This document shows positions 36,559 to 49,065 of a DNA stretch of 64,000 nt, piece by piece. The notes under the pieces were generated by a model. It was not told where the DNA came from, did not search any database, and saw nothing but the letters and a program-made list of their open reading frames with translations. How positions within the stretch are numbered: the first letter of the stretch is position 1; every line of letters starts with the position of its first letter. Made by a program: the position numbers and the translations under genes. The stretch lies in contig ML679961.1 in NCBI GenBank assembly GCA_007922225.1, positions 77,614,798 to 77,678,797 of the forward strand, read 5' to 3'. The stretch is from Emydura subglobosa. Taxonomy: Eukaryota > Chordata > Testudines > Chelidae.

Positions 36559-37391
36559 CTTTGAGTCTTCAGAAATTCCTATGATAATGTTAGTATGGCT
36601 ATTGTGGGCCACTTAAATAGGCTGCAATCAAATATTTTCAGCTCACTCACAAAGTTGTGTTTTTGTTTAATCAATTTCCTTCAAGCTAACACAAACAAAC
36701 AAAGGGGGGACAGGAGGAAAGAGATAAAGGAAAAGAGATGCTCTGTTGCAACAGATGTAAGTGGGTCAGTAAAGAGTTCGTTCATCCTGTGGAAGCTGGC
36801 ACTGGGCAATGAGGAATAAACTTCCTTGTCCCCAAATATTAGGATCTTTCCTGAGGAAATGGAGGCAATGTGTTTGACAGGCAGAATTTCCCCTTCTCTC
36901 AGAGCAGCAGTGGGATTGGCAGAGGCAGCATCAGACAAATTGGCAGGGACCACATCCAAGATGACTACAGTGCATTGTCAAAACCCAAGAAATATCATGA
37001 TCTGAGGCTCTGTCTGTTTGATGCCCATTACACCTGCAACTTAAAGCTGAAAGTAGGAAAAATAAAAGAAAAGGGACAGACCCCCAAAATACAAGTTGAT
37101 AAAAGCTATCCTCTGTCCCAGAGAGTCCCACTAATTAAGATCTAAAACCCTAGGAAGATTTCAAGAGCCCTTTTCCCAAGGGGACACCTGTGCTCCAGTC
37201 CCTGCTCCGGTGACTCTTCAAGGGTTACAAACATCTGATGCTTAGCTTCTTCCTTGATTTTGTTATGAAAATTTTATATAGTTCTACTCACAACCTAGTT
37301 AAGCCATATAAGCTAACAGCTGAGAGTTGTAGTGGAGTATTTCCTCATTTCAAAGACATTTTTTTTGGGACAGCTGAGACTGTTTGGCCAG

Positions 37392-37681
37392 TAGCTTGTC
37401 CTCACTACCGCGCTATGTTGATCTAAGTTACGCTAGTTACATTATGTAAGGAATGTAACTTAAGTTGAAGTATCTTAAACTGACTTGCGGTGGTGTCCAC
37501 AGTATGCTATGAGAAGCGTCTCCCGTCGACATAGCTTCTGCTGCTCGTTTAGGTGGATACAGATGTCGAAGGGAGAGTGTGCTCTCATCCATTTAGCACG
37601 TCTTCAGCAGACCTGCTAAATCAATGCCGCTGCATTGGTGGCAGAGGTACTGATTTAGTGAGGTAGTGAAGATAAGCCCTC
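37392..37681. mobile_element. MITE with about 18-bp terminal inverted repeats
   Basis: The left end AGCTTGTCCTCACTACC pairs with the reverse complement of the right end (GGGCTTATCTTCACTACC), two internal mismatches. The interior is CpG-bearing (CCGTCGACATAGCTTCTGCT) and unlike the surrounding intron. No transposase and no clear target-site duplication. Confidence 0.7.
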
Positions 37682-40141
37682 AGTTTGTCAGTCAGTGCTA
37701 GTGACAGCTGGAAGGGCCTATTACAAATTTTGAGGATTTATACTTGAAGAAAGATTCATGGTTAATTAACGGTTTGGACATGCCTGTATAAATGTTCTGA
37801 AAAGTTTAGAGTCCAATAGACATTGCATTTACTGCTTTGTTCTCTGTGGTGCTGGGAATAAAGATCCTGCGTGTTCATCTGAAAAAGTCCAAGTGTCCGT
37901 GGTTTCCCTTGGTGTGCAAGTGCTAGAATTTAATTATAGACTTAATCATCATGTATGCTGATCCATCTAAGGCACAGACAACAAATAGTTAGCAGCAGTT
38001 ATAATGAGGAAAAAATGTTAGACCATGTAAAATGCCTTGGGATAGGGGCAATTCTTTGCTGTTTAAGTAGTTAGGCATGGCTGCTTGTTGTGAATTGATT
38101 CACTCATTTAGAGTACACTAGTCTGATTTTTAGGGAAAGTTGTCTTTAGGTTTAGGTTACAAGTTATGCAGCCTTAAAAGCTTTGCACTGCAGAATACCC
38201 TCCTTGCTGAAGATTACTGATACTCTCCACAGATGGCTGGAAAGTTGTGAGAGGCTTCACGTGACTTGTCACTCATCCTTCAGTGAGTGTGACAGCATGG
38301 TAGCATCTCAGTCATGTTATTGAAATTGCTCTGGGGGGGGGGGTCTTGAGTGATTCTTTCTTGCTTCTGTGGAATTAAGGTGGATTATACCTTAGTCTGC
38401 ATTTTGTGGGTTATAATTAGTGATTTTTTATTTGGAACTGTGTCAGATAATGTGATTTCTTGGAGTATTAGATGTCCTAATTTGAATTATAATATGAAGA
38501 TGTCATATTTCATTAATTCAAAGATGTAAAATTTAGTTCTAAAAATGTGCTGTTTTGTACATTATTGTGTATAGTATTCGCATACAATGATTGTGAGGCT
38601 AGGATTAGATCATGATTTGGTCCAGGGCTCATGTGTTAAAACTGTCTGGAAACAGCCTTAATTAGAAGGGTAAACATCCAAAAGTTTGGCATTTAGGTTT
38701 GGATCAGATAAATATCCGAAGTTGCTTATACGGATGCATGGGTCTTTCAGTCTCTGTGCTGCGAGGGTAACGTTTCTTTTGGTATCTCTGAAACCTCTAT
38801 GGAAGGTCTTTCCATATAAATCTTGCAGACTTGGGTGATTCAGATAGTCTAAACATTTCAGGCATGTTGTTGTTCCCAACGAAGACAATGGAGTTTTGCC
38901 ATTCCCTTCAATGAGAGTAGAAGCATGCTTTTTGGGTACCTCTCTACATGAGCTGGAAAGTTGCTATTCATGTCCTGAAGATTTTATGTATGTACGTGTA
39001 GTATCTTCATCCAGTGCCACTTAACGTAGCTTTTACACAGTTGTGTAATAAAATGATTTAAAAGAACCAGAACTCTTCAGACATCTGGAATTTTTAAAAT
39101 GGCTCTGAAAGGTCTAGAACTTCTAAATAAAATTCTTCTTCTAACTTATGACAGGCTAATTGATAGTTTGATTTACTGACTGTGTAGAAGCTTGATATAA
39201 TCTTATTACTTTCCATAACTTGGTTATTTTTAATATTTTTGAGGTAAATTTGAGTTCTTAGAATTGACTTCTACCACTGATAAAATTGGATGTAGTGTAG
39301 GTAGCCTGTATAAGTTGTAACTGTGCCAACAGGCCTCAACTCTGACTTGCAGTATCCAGTGCTATTTGGTAGATAGCTTATCGTAAGAAGATAATGTGAC
39401 AAATATTTCTCATGTTGTCCATTGTAGCCCAGATTTAAGATCTGTGATCACTAGAAGTTTTCCTCTATTCTTTAGCAATCATGATAAGCATATGAAAGAT
39501 TGTTTCAATAGGGTTTATATAGCTATCGACATGTTTTATGCACTTTATGTAGTCCTTCACAAAATTCTTTTTGGCATTCTTCTTGTACTAAGAAAGCAAC
39601 TGTCCTGCTTGCTTCAGACTGTGTGTAATATTGAAGGAGCAGGAAATGAAAGCTTGTTATGCTCCAGTCATTTGCCATATCTGTCTTTCTAGCTGAGCAA
39701 GGAGGGTCTAGTACAATAGTACAAGAGGCAGCCTTCTGGTGAAATGAATAATGTATCTTGGTGGTTTCAATAGCAATTGCCTTTGAAAAAGACAAAGTGC
39801 TTTAATAGCCAAATTGAATTCTCAATCACTTTCTCAGCAAGAGATGAAACACATTCCTAGATAAATAAGAAAACAAAATCATTCCCAGTTTTTTTAAACT
39901 AAGAACCTTTTCCAGATGGCTAAGCAGTTAATATGAAAAATAAAGAAACAAAAAACACTTTCTTAGCTTTCCCATTTATTTCATGTCCAGCTACTTGTTG
40001 GAAAATGGAGCTGACCCACCCAGACATCACCAGACACTCCCACACATGCTTCCCTTTCCAGCTCTTTCTGTTTTTCAGGCTTAAGTTATTTCTACTCTCC
40101 TCAAGATAAGTCTCTGAACTGAAGTGCTTTATTCATCGCAT

Positions 40142-40262
40142 CTACTGTTGTAACAGGATTCAAAGGCCCCCTGTTGAGATTGGAGTGCTATTGTGCTAGG
40201 CCCTGTACAAATTCTTGTGAAGACAAAGTCCCTGCTTGGAAAACCTTACAATATAAAAAAGC
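40142..40262 (-). mobile_element. L2/MIR-family 3' end, antisense
   Basis: The reverse complement reads ATATTGTAAGGTTTTCCAAG, CAGGGACTTTGTCTTC and TTTGTACAGGGCCTAGCACA with ATAG, the conserved tail shared by L2-type LINEs and related SINEs. Confidence 0.65.
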
Positions 40263-40344
40263 AAATCAGTGTAAAGGTGGGGCAAAGAGAGAGAGAGCAT
40301 ATAAGTATAGTGAAGAGAGTGCTGTCAGGCACATATTATGTTAG

Positions 40345-40402
40345 TTCATTGTCTTTAATTATTTTTATTAATTATTTATTTAATTATTATTTAATTATTA
40401 TA
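40345..40402. repeat. ATT-rich simple repeat
   Basis: Runs of ATTATTT and TTAATTAT (imperfect) over about 55 bases. Confidence 0.85.
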
Positions 40403-42610
40403 AAAGCACCCAGGGTTAAGTTTAGGGAGTTGAAAGGATTCTGGGTGTAAGAAGAGAGGGGTAGATGTGCTGGCGGGTGGGGGTTTGAAAGATGAAAGGT
40501 GGGTGAGAGTCGTAATGAACAGGGAGACTGAAGATAGGCAACTCAAAGGTAGGACTGATATGAACTGTGGGGGAGGGAAGACCATGGTGGATGAACAAAC
40601 AATATCAACACAGTAAATGGGGGAATAAAGAGGCAACATTTCAGAATTGAGTGAACGATGTCAGGAGACTTTTAAATGTTCATTCCAGCTGCTGCTTTTC
40701 AATGTGCAGCAAAGAGAAAAAGACCACTGAGCCCAGCGACCCAAGTTAATTATTATGGGACCACATGCCCTTGGTTATAGTTGGTGTGATCTTAATCAAT
40801 TTCACTCTCAACACATGCCATGAGCAAAATTCTTCAGTTTGGAGGATGGTGCCATGCTGACACTGCAGATGCCAGCCATGGTTGGCTGGCAGAGAAAAGA
40901 TGGGTAGTCCAAAATGAGTGTTGGGCTGGTCTACCCATGTGCCAGACTGAAGACTGCACCATTTTGAAAGCCACTTATAACTAACCTGTGTCCTACCAAT
41001 TTAAAAACAAAACTTTTAATGAAAAATTCTCAGTGGGGGTTCATATAATCCTTGTTGAAGACGTGGTAGAGTTTCATGGAACAGAAGGGGATGCAGTATG
41101 TATAATTATTGAAAATAAAATTTTGGTTTAAAATGAAAATAGTTTTGCTTTTAATAAACACCATCTTCTCCAGCTGCTAAAGCACATTACTTGCTACCAT
41201 GGCTGAGCTTTTTATGTTTGATTGTTGAGTGCATCCACAGAAATGTAGGAAGTTAAAAAGGAGGCAGGTCTGAGATTTGCATGCAGCAAATCTCATCTCT
41301 CCTCCACCGCCTCCCCTCCACCCTCACATCTGTAGTATAAATGTATAGAGATGCATACTGTAGACTATTAAATAAAGAAAATACAGTCAGACTTGAGGCT
41401 ATACAGTGAATCCAGGCACCTAAAAATAGTTGACATTTTTTGCTTTAGTCTCTGCGTCTGTTTCCTATGTGTATCTTTCTCTTTCTTTCTTAATATGGCA
41501 CCCAATACTTTTCAATAGCAAACATCACATAAAACATGTATGTTCTAGTCTAAATAAGATGACAATCTCAAATCTCTTTGTTTTGCTGGGCTGGCATCCA
41601 TTTCTCTGGGAATAAGAACCAGCAACTTAATTTAAATTCTTACAGTTCAGCTTTCAGTGGTATTAGCTATTTTCTGGGCTAAATATAATTAAACTCAGGG
41701 ACTGGTCAAGCAAACAACTTCAGGGGGCCCATTTGTAAGCTATAATGCTGTAAGACACACACAAGTGATCTCCATGAGTAAATGCACCCACTGTGTTTGG
41801 AAGAAATTTAAATTATAAATAAAGGCTGGAGAATGGGTTAGGGGTGGGCAGAAAAGTGGGAACATCCATAAGGAAAGCAAACCAAAAGTGTTGCAGAAAT
41901 AAAAAATGTGGCAACTTGTCTAGAATGTCTGTTGGATGATGTGTGCAAATTAGACTATGCGCCATGCATATCTAACTTTTACAGCAGGCTCAACAGACAA
42001 CCAAGGTGACACTGATTTGTCATTTATCATTATTACAGGAGCAATATTTTCATAACAGGTAATAGTGCTTGAATAATTTCTTCTGCGTATTGGACCCACA
42101 TGCTTTCCATCAATGCCAGGCCAGAATTCCCCCCCCCCCTTTTTTTTTCTTTTTTTATTGGAAGTCACACTTATAATTGCTAATTCACAAGCATTTTATT
42201 CTTTTCTGACTGTTCTGCCACGTCTCTTTTGCTGCCTTTCAGAGAGATGCTGTTGCACAAGATCCTATGCGAAACAAAGATGAATAAAATAGTTGGGGGG
42301 GGGAACGACCCACCTTACCCTCTGCCCAGAACCCACAACACTCTGTTCGTGTTTTGAAAGAACCTCAGCCCAAATGTATTTGTGGCTCCCCACACAGAGT
42401 TTCAACCCAGAGTGGAGCCAGAAATGCAGATATAATATGTACCCTGAATTATGTGTTCCTGGAAGTTTTCCACCCCAAGTTTCCAGACACAAGAGTTCAG
42501 ATAACAATCCAAACCAAAACCTAATGTTTTGTTCTTTAGTTATCTCTATTACAATCCCCTTGATTAGTTTTTTGTATGGCCACTCAAGTGCAATGGAGTA
42601 ACTATGTGTA

Positions 42611-42822
42611 ATGCAGTGTAGCCTAGGGGGTAGGATGCTGGACTGTGACTTAGGAGACTTGTATTCAATTCATGGCTCTGCTGGGTGACCTTGAGCAAGT
42701 CACTTCTCTTCCTGGGCCTCAGTTTCACTATCTGTAAAATGGGAAAAATAATACTGACTTCCTTTGTAAAAGTGCTTTGAGATCTACTGATGAAAAGCAC
42801 TACAAGAGCTAGGTATTAGGAA
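42611..42822 (+). mobile_element. MIR/CORE-type SINE, nearly complete
   Basis: It has a tRNA-like head with A-box-type TAGCCTAGGGGGTAGGATGC and B-box-type GTATTCAATTCATGG, a core GGTGACCTTGAGCAAGTCAC, the block CAGTTTCACTATCTGTAAAA, and a tail GTGCTTTGAGATCTACTGAT with GAAAAGCACTACAAGAGCTA. It is the best-preserved SINE of this type in the window, with a recognisable internal Pol III promoter. Confidence 0.85.
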
Positions 42823-43503
42823 CAATAATCCTTATTTAGTGTGTTAAGATGAGTCAGTGGAAATTCCCCTTTCCTCGTGGTTTAGCAACAACAGCAATAG
42901 GGGCTATAAAGGCAGCTGTTTTTAGATTGTCAGAAATACCAAAATCAAAAGCAGATCGTGTAAGTGCCCTCGTCTGATTAAATCAACTAGCCGTCATATC
43001 GTATACTCTCGTAGTCATCTTGTTTGCTGATGCTCAAGGTGTGTAGTGAAAACAGTGCAGGCATGGATGGCTCAGACAATTGATTATTAGTTTTCTTGCA
43101 GTAAATTATCTGTTCAAATCAAGGCTGAGTGAGTATTAGCTAAAAGCTGGAACTGTCCTACTTTTCTGCATGGTATGTATGAAATGAATTGATGGAGTCT
43201 GTCTAGTCTTCACTAGATAAAGAGCTTCATAATAAAACCATCACATTAGGTAGTACTAGGCGTCCTTTATGCTACATCCTTAGTTTGTAGTTGTGCTTCA
43301 TGTATGGAACTAGAACTGATAGTGACAGTATTTAAGAAGAATAAAGCAATATTTCTATTAACTACTTCAAATTCCAAACTCTTATGAATTGATCCTAGAG
43401 CCCTATGAGTAATAAGGATACTGTGTATGTAATGTAGCAATTGTTCAGTGGAGAGAAGAGGGAACTTTCTGTCCTGGTTTCTCCTTTTCCACACTGGTTT
43501 TTT

Positions 43504-43522
43504 AAAAAAAAAAAAAAAAAAA
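43504..43522 (+). repeat. Poly-A run (19)
   Basis: A homopolymer of about 19 A without a recognised retrotransposon in front of it. A similar run lies at 44998-45016. Confidence 0.85.
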
Positions 43523-45650
43523 GTGTGTGCATAGCTTTCACATCAGGAAAAATTATAGGTTTACAATTTGAACATTGTTTTCTTCAATTTGTTCTGTGTT
43601 GAACGTTTGTCATAAAAATAAAATCAGAATTTTAATGTGCAATAAATCATGTGGAAACTGATAGTATAACATTGTAGTTTGCACTTATCTTCCCTCTCTA
43701 TTTTGGTGGACAAAGCATTGCATTGAGATTATAAACGATGGTAATTGGAGGAAAAAACCCAAAATTAGTAATGTCAAATTCAACTGATATTGTTCCTTCA
43801 TCATCAACAAGGCAAATTGCAAAGGAATATAATCTCTTTTCATATTGAGCATCACTTGTATCAACTCTAGCTTTGTCATTAGAAAGGTCTGGCTGGCTGT
43901 TCAGTCTGTCTGTCACTGGTGATCTTATTGTGCCAGGAAAACTTTGGGCAACCATGTGATTGTCAGCTGTGTAGCAGCTGTCTTTGGTAAATGCACTTTG
44001 TAATTCCAATATCAAATATTTTTATTGGATGATGACTAAGAGCATATCATCAAGGCCTTGGAATTCTACAGCTATCCCAACAAAACCAACTGTAATAATA
44101 ATATATAATGAATATGGAAAATAGACAGTGTTTTCAAACTCTAGACTTAAGAGTAATCGATAAAGCTAGAAAGGGACCTTAATGTTAAAGGAAAGAACAA
44201 CAGAGAAGATCTGTTTATGGCCAGCCATTAGGTTTGATGCTGCGAGGTACTTGCAGAGAACTTCTAGTGATGCACCCCCATACCAGTGTCCCTTGTATCA
44301 TGCATGGCCTGTCTAGCACAGTTGACGTTCTTTTTAGTAGAATTTTTCTCATTTTTATTAAAAAAAAAAAAAACAAAAACAAAAACACAGAACCATTTCC
44401 CTCTTCCCACCTCTTTGTTTACTGCACCTTCCTTGATGACTTCTTTTCCCATGACCCAAACTCACCAAAAACTAAAGCCTCATGCTGATTAGAATAGAAA
44501 GATATTGGTATTCTTGATATTCTTTCTTTAAGAAACCACATGTGTTCCTGTGCTGAGCTGTTTCCTGAATATACAGGCTACTTTTGCAGCTGGTTATGTT
44601 AGGGACAGCTAGAGTAGTAGGGAGAGACAGCATAATACTTTGAGAGCTGCTCGATGCTTTAACTAAAGCAGCATGCCCATCTTCCATCCCTGTTGCTCAA
44701 AAAGCCTTTAAATATAGCCATGGCAGAGGTGCCAACCCAAAATAAAGTATAATGCTCTTTATCTGATTTTTTTTTTTTCAACCAACAGTCAGTCATATCC
44801 CACAAGAAAATCTAGCTGTTGGCATATATTCAGTGCTAGTCACCACAACTTCTAAACACTACATAGATTAAGAACAACAATAAGATGTCCAAGGAATGAC
44901 TCTTCTCCTTCCATGTAGAAATATACATCAAACTTTTGGACAAGTAGAGGAACCAAGAGTGGTTAGCAGAAGATTTGGGATATTTGTCATACTTTGGAAA
45001 AAAAAAAAAAAAAAAAGGACTTCCACTTTACTATAAATTACTAAATAGAATGTAAAGAAACATTAACAGCTTTAAAAAAAAAAAAATTTGATGAATGTTG
45101 GTGAATAGGGGAGATTATGCTATTGTTTCCAGCCTTGCGATTAGTAAATTTACAAGGAAAATAAGACTAACCATAGTAGTAAGAAGTGATTCCCCTCTTT
45201 AAAGACCACATATTTTCATTAATTAATCTTTTAAAAAACTACAGGACAGCTCTCTCACTATAAAGTTTTCTAAAGAGAAACTTGGATTCACTCTTACTCA
45301 TCGTTAGCTCACTCAAAGACTAACACATGAATTACGCTGCTCTCCATAGAGACAAATTGTAAATAAAGTAAATTTGTATCTGCTTCCATTCTGGTACTCA
45401 TCAATGTCATAAGATAGGATTTATCTAATACTATTTGAGAGGAAGAGGGGGAACTGGGGAGGGGTTAATCAAATCTTTGTCACAAGACTAAATTATCAGA
45501 ATCGTAATGCCTTAAAAACGACATCCTGGAGTCGGTATGTTCACATCTACTGAAGCCGACCGCTTACCACAATCTGGTCAATTGTCCTTGAAGCCGAAAT
45601 GGCTAAGTTTGTGTCTGCCACTGTAACAAAAATGACCAGTAAAACCTTGT

Positions 45651-45688
45651 ATCCTGGTATCCTACATGCATCCTGGTATCCTACATGT
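45651..45688 (+). repeat. 19-bp tandem duplication
   Basis: Two adjacent copies of ATCCTGGTATCCTACATGC, the second ending in T instead of C. Confidence 0.95.
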
Positions 45689-45984
45689 GGGTGGCAAATG
45701 TAAAATAGGTGCCTGGAACATTTAAACATTGTCTGAAATGGCTAAAGTTGTCCTTGTTAAGCAGCTGAAAAGCCTGAAATTCCATCGTTGCACCTTATCT
45801 GAATTATGCTGTTCAAGAAGCAATGAGAATAAAGTAAAGCACTGTGTATTTCTTTTCTCAGATTGCTACAACACATTGCTCCAGTGAGAGCTGGCTATTG
45901 TACTTTCACCTATTCTCCAGTGGGCAATGGGGTTGGCAGGTGAGTCATGAGTGACTCAGTAATGTCTGATTCTGTACTGGCTGT

Positions 45985-47480
45985 GGGCATCTTACCATCA
46001 TCACTATGCATGGTTTTACCTACACCAAGACTAACAGTGAAGTTGAAGGTTTTTACCAGCAACTGCAGGTAGTCCTTAATGAAAGCCCGAGAAGAGATGA
46101 CATCATGCCCTGGACAACTTTAATGTACAGGTAGCAAAGGATTCCCATGTAGGTTAAATACACTGGGGAACTTGGTCCTAGCAGAAGAACAAGGAGCAGT
46201 GATTGCTGGAATTTGCAGATGTCAGTGATGTGGTGATCACTGATTAAATCTTCTGGTGAAAAAAGAGTCACAAACAGACCTGGTATAGCCCATTGGTTTC
46301 ACTAGACCTGTAATCATGTTCTTGTCAACAACAGTTGGCAGACAACAATCATTAATGTACAAGTTTGCAGATGTGCAAAACCTGACACTGACCCATGGCT
46401 CCTGCTGATAAATGTGCACCTTTGACTTCGGTGACAGCCATTTAATCGGCTGAAGTTTGTCCAATTCAATCAAAAGCTCTTAGTTCATTGCTAATATCAG
46501 ATGGCTTTCCATTCTGAACTACTCAAAGCCATTGGAGCATTAGAGACTGCAATCTTGCTTCTTCTGTCATCTGATGAGGAGTGGCATTGTTTCAAGTCCT
46601 CGGTGCTGATCACTACTAGCTTGGTACTGAGTCCTTAGCCCTTCGGCTGTCATGGATCACAGCAGTTTGAACACATTTGTCAAGAGCAAAAGGAACAGCC
46701 GAATGGGTTCGACACTGGAATGTTGTCTAGTCGTTATGCAAGAAGGATAAGGAATTCTGGTGGTCAACTCAGGTAGCCACGTCAGAACAGGCAGCTGCCA
46801 GGCACAATTTCTACAGTCTCTATTCAACTGTTTGCTGACTGTGGAAGAAGGTGACACCATTTTGCCTGGTAAAGAATTGGGATAGTGGCATAGCCAGTCT
46901 GCAAGATCACTTGCATCAATGGGAATGTCATTTTTAGATGTTTCTCAGTTGTCTGCTGCCTACTGTCACTCTTCCATTTGTAGTAGAGTGGGGAGTTCTG
47001 GTAGAGCCACCTTCCTTCAACCAAGAAGAGATCTGGTTTGCAGTCAATAAGTTGAAGTGCAGGAAGGCACATAGGGTTTGTAAATTGCTAAAGATGGTGA
47101 GAGTGCTATGTTACCACAGTTGTATAGGCTCTACTAGACCATTTGGCACACTTATATCATACCTGATGACTGGATGGGCATTTCTTCCGCGTCTGTTCAA
47201 AATGGGCCGTAAGGCCAAATGTAGAAACTATAGGAGATGTATTACATTGTTGTCAGTCTCAGGGGAAGTATTTTTCTAAAAAGTGTGACACTGATTCAAG
47301 ACATTAACATGGAAGCAAGGCCAGGATAGTTAGTGCGGCTTTAGAGATGGGTCATTCCACTATTGACCAGATTTTTTACCTTGAGACAGCTTTTTGAGAA
47401 GATAACTGAATTTAAATAAGCTGCACATACCACTTTTTAAATAGATTTTCATCAGGCCTTTGGTTCAGTACAACAAGTAA
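45985..47480 (+). mobile_element. Decayed APE-type non-LTR retrotransposon (endonuclease plus RT)
   Basis: In pieces across shifting frames the + strand reads first an endonuclease-like segment (ITIITMHGFTYTKTNSEVEG followed by FYQQLQVVLNESPRRD, 45995-46097; FADVSDVVITD near 46213). It then reads RT N-terminal sequence in an open frame at 46938-47279: EPPSFNQEEIWFAVNKLKCR and CRNYRRCITLLSVSGEVFF, equivalent to the family motif NYRGITLLSVPGKV. Last comes a motif-A-like IDFHQAFGSVQ near 47440-47472. The order EN - RT and the spacing fit one element with many stops. Jockey- or RTE-related clades are candidates. It is not CR1 or L2. Confidence 0.7.
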
Positions 47481-47940
47481 ACTCTTACTCATCTACGCTC
47501 TACTCATCACCAATGAAAATATTTGATATTGGAAAATGAGTTTATGAAGCCTCCGTTAGGAAAATAGGCCTTCAAACTAATTTTTGCCTTCCTCAAAGAA
47601 AACTGATTCTTCTCCATCAAGGTCCCACACTAAACACAAAGCAAGCCATGAGAATTTCGGAAAGGGTTTGTGAGGATTCTTTGGGAGTCACTCCAAAATT
47701 AATGGACTTATTTTAAATAAAAACTGCATGTATATGGAGGGATCATTAGGTCACCACCCAACCTCCTGTAACTCCTATAGAAGAATCTGATTGGTGATAC
47801 CCTTGGGGAAAATAAAACAATCTGTGCAAGGGAAAGGAGAGAAACCTTTTTCAGACGAAAGCTGATATTCTGCTTTTGTTTCTATTTTGCAAATCTGATT
47901 TTCACAGTGACGGACGTTGCAGAGACTAAAGGAAAGCTGG

Positions 47941-47985
47941 ATTTTATTTTATTTTATTTTATTTTTTTTTTTTTTAAATAAATCA
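47941..47985. repeat. (TTTTA)n followed by poly-T
   Basis: Four ATTTT units, then about 15 T and AAATAAATAAATC. Simple repeat. Confidence 0.9.
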
Positions 47986-48942
47986 ATGACTTTTCCCTTC
48001 ATCCCTGCTCTTCTCCTATAGCCCAACTAGTGTACTATCAACTTTTTTTACTGACTAGGACACCTGTAAATGGTGGTAGGGATGTTATTTTGGAATTCGA
48101 GGAGGTTTTCAGTCCAGTTTCCTAAGCATGCCCCAATATTTTTACCCTGATAAAAGGTTACATTTTTACTTCAGTGGAATCGTGTATTAAAAAGTAATAT
48201 TTGCTGCTGTCCATATAGAAAATTGATCACTGTTAAAGCTGCCTTAGGTGGCACTCAGTAAACCTAACTTAACAAATCTTGCTCGTAGCAACCAAAAGGA
48301 TTTCTTTCTGCTTTTCCATAGGAAAGGAGGAATTCAATGTAAGTTAGAATTTGTCTATCCCTTTCTTCCTTGCACAAATAATGAACTGAAATGGTTTTAG
48401 CAAGGGTAGACATTTATGCTGTTGAAACACCGTGTGAGGTGCTTGATACATGAGGGGACAAACCTTAGACATACTTTATATTTTAATAAAGGTTGCTTTT
48501 TTACTGGATTTTAATTTGTTTATGGCAATCGCTTTGCAAAACAAATGGTACTAAAAGGAATAAAAATATATACACCAACCATACATATATTCTGAAAAAT
48601 GATAAAATAGGCTTCATAGAAACAAAAATACTAATGCTAAAACTTATCCAATGTTTAAGGTCATGTGGGTAGGTGGATGTGTAAATATACACACAAACAC
48701 ACAAGACTCTATAAATTAGATAAGTTAAAGAGTAAATTGCAACCCTGTATCCTACCATTTCCCAAGCTTCTGTAGCTCTCATGCTTATTATATAATTAAT
48801 TTCTGAAATAAATAACCAGAATTTAGCATTAGCATGTACATTTAAATAAGCATCAGCACAATCAGAGATCCCTGCATGGAAGATAATGCAGAGAGAGACT
48901 ACTAAAACTGTGAAGTCAAGTCTAATAGAATATCATGCTGGT

Positions 48943-49065
48943 TCTATTTGGATTGTAAGCATTTTGGGACAGGGACCATTTATGTTTCTTCCCATTTATT
49001 CTGTATAGTGCCAAATGCACTCTTGCCTCTTGAAAATAATTAATAGCCGCTCAATGAATTATTCC
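48943..49065 (+). mobile_element. L2 LINE 3' end
   Basis: TTGGATTGTAAGCATTTTGG with GACAGGGACCATTTATGT, then TGTATAGTGCCAAATGCACT and TAATAGCCGCTCAATGAATT, follow the classical L2 tail (attgtaagctcctt-gagggcagggacc ... cagcgcctagcac ... gctcaataaat). Confidence 0.8.
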
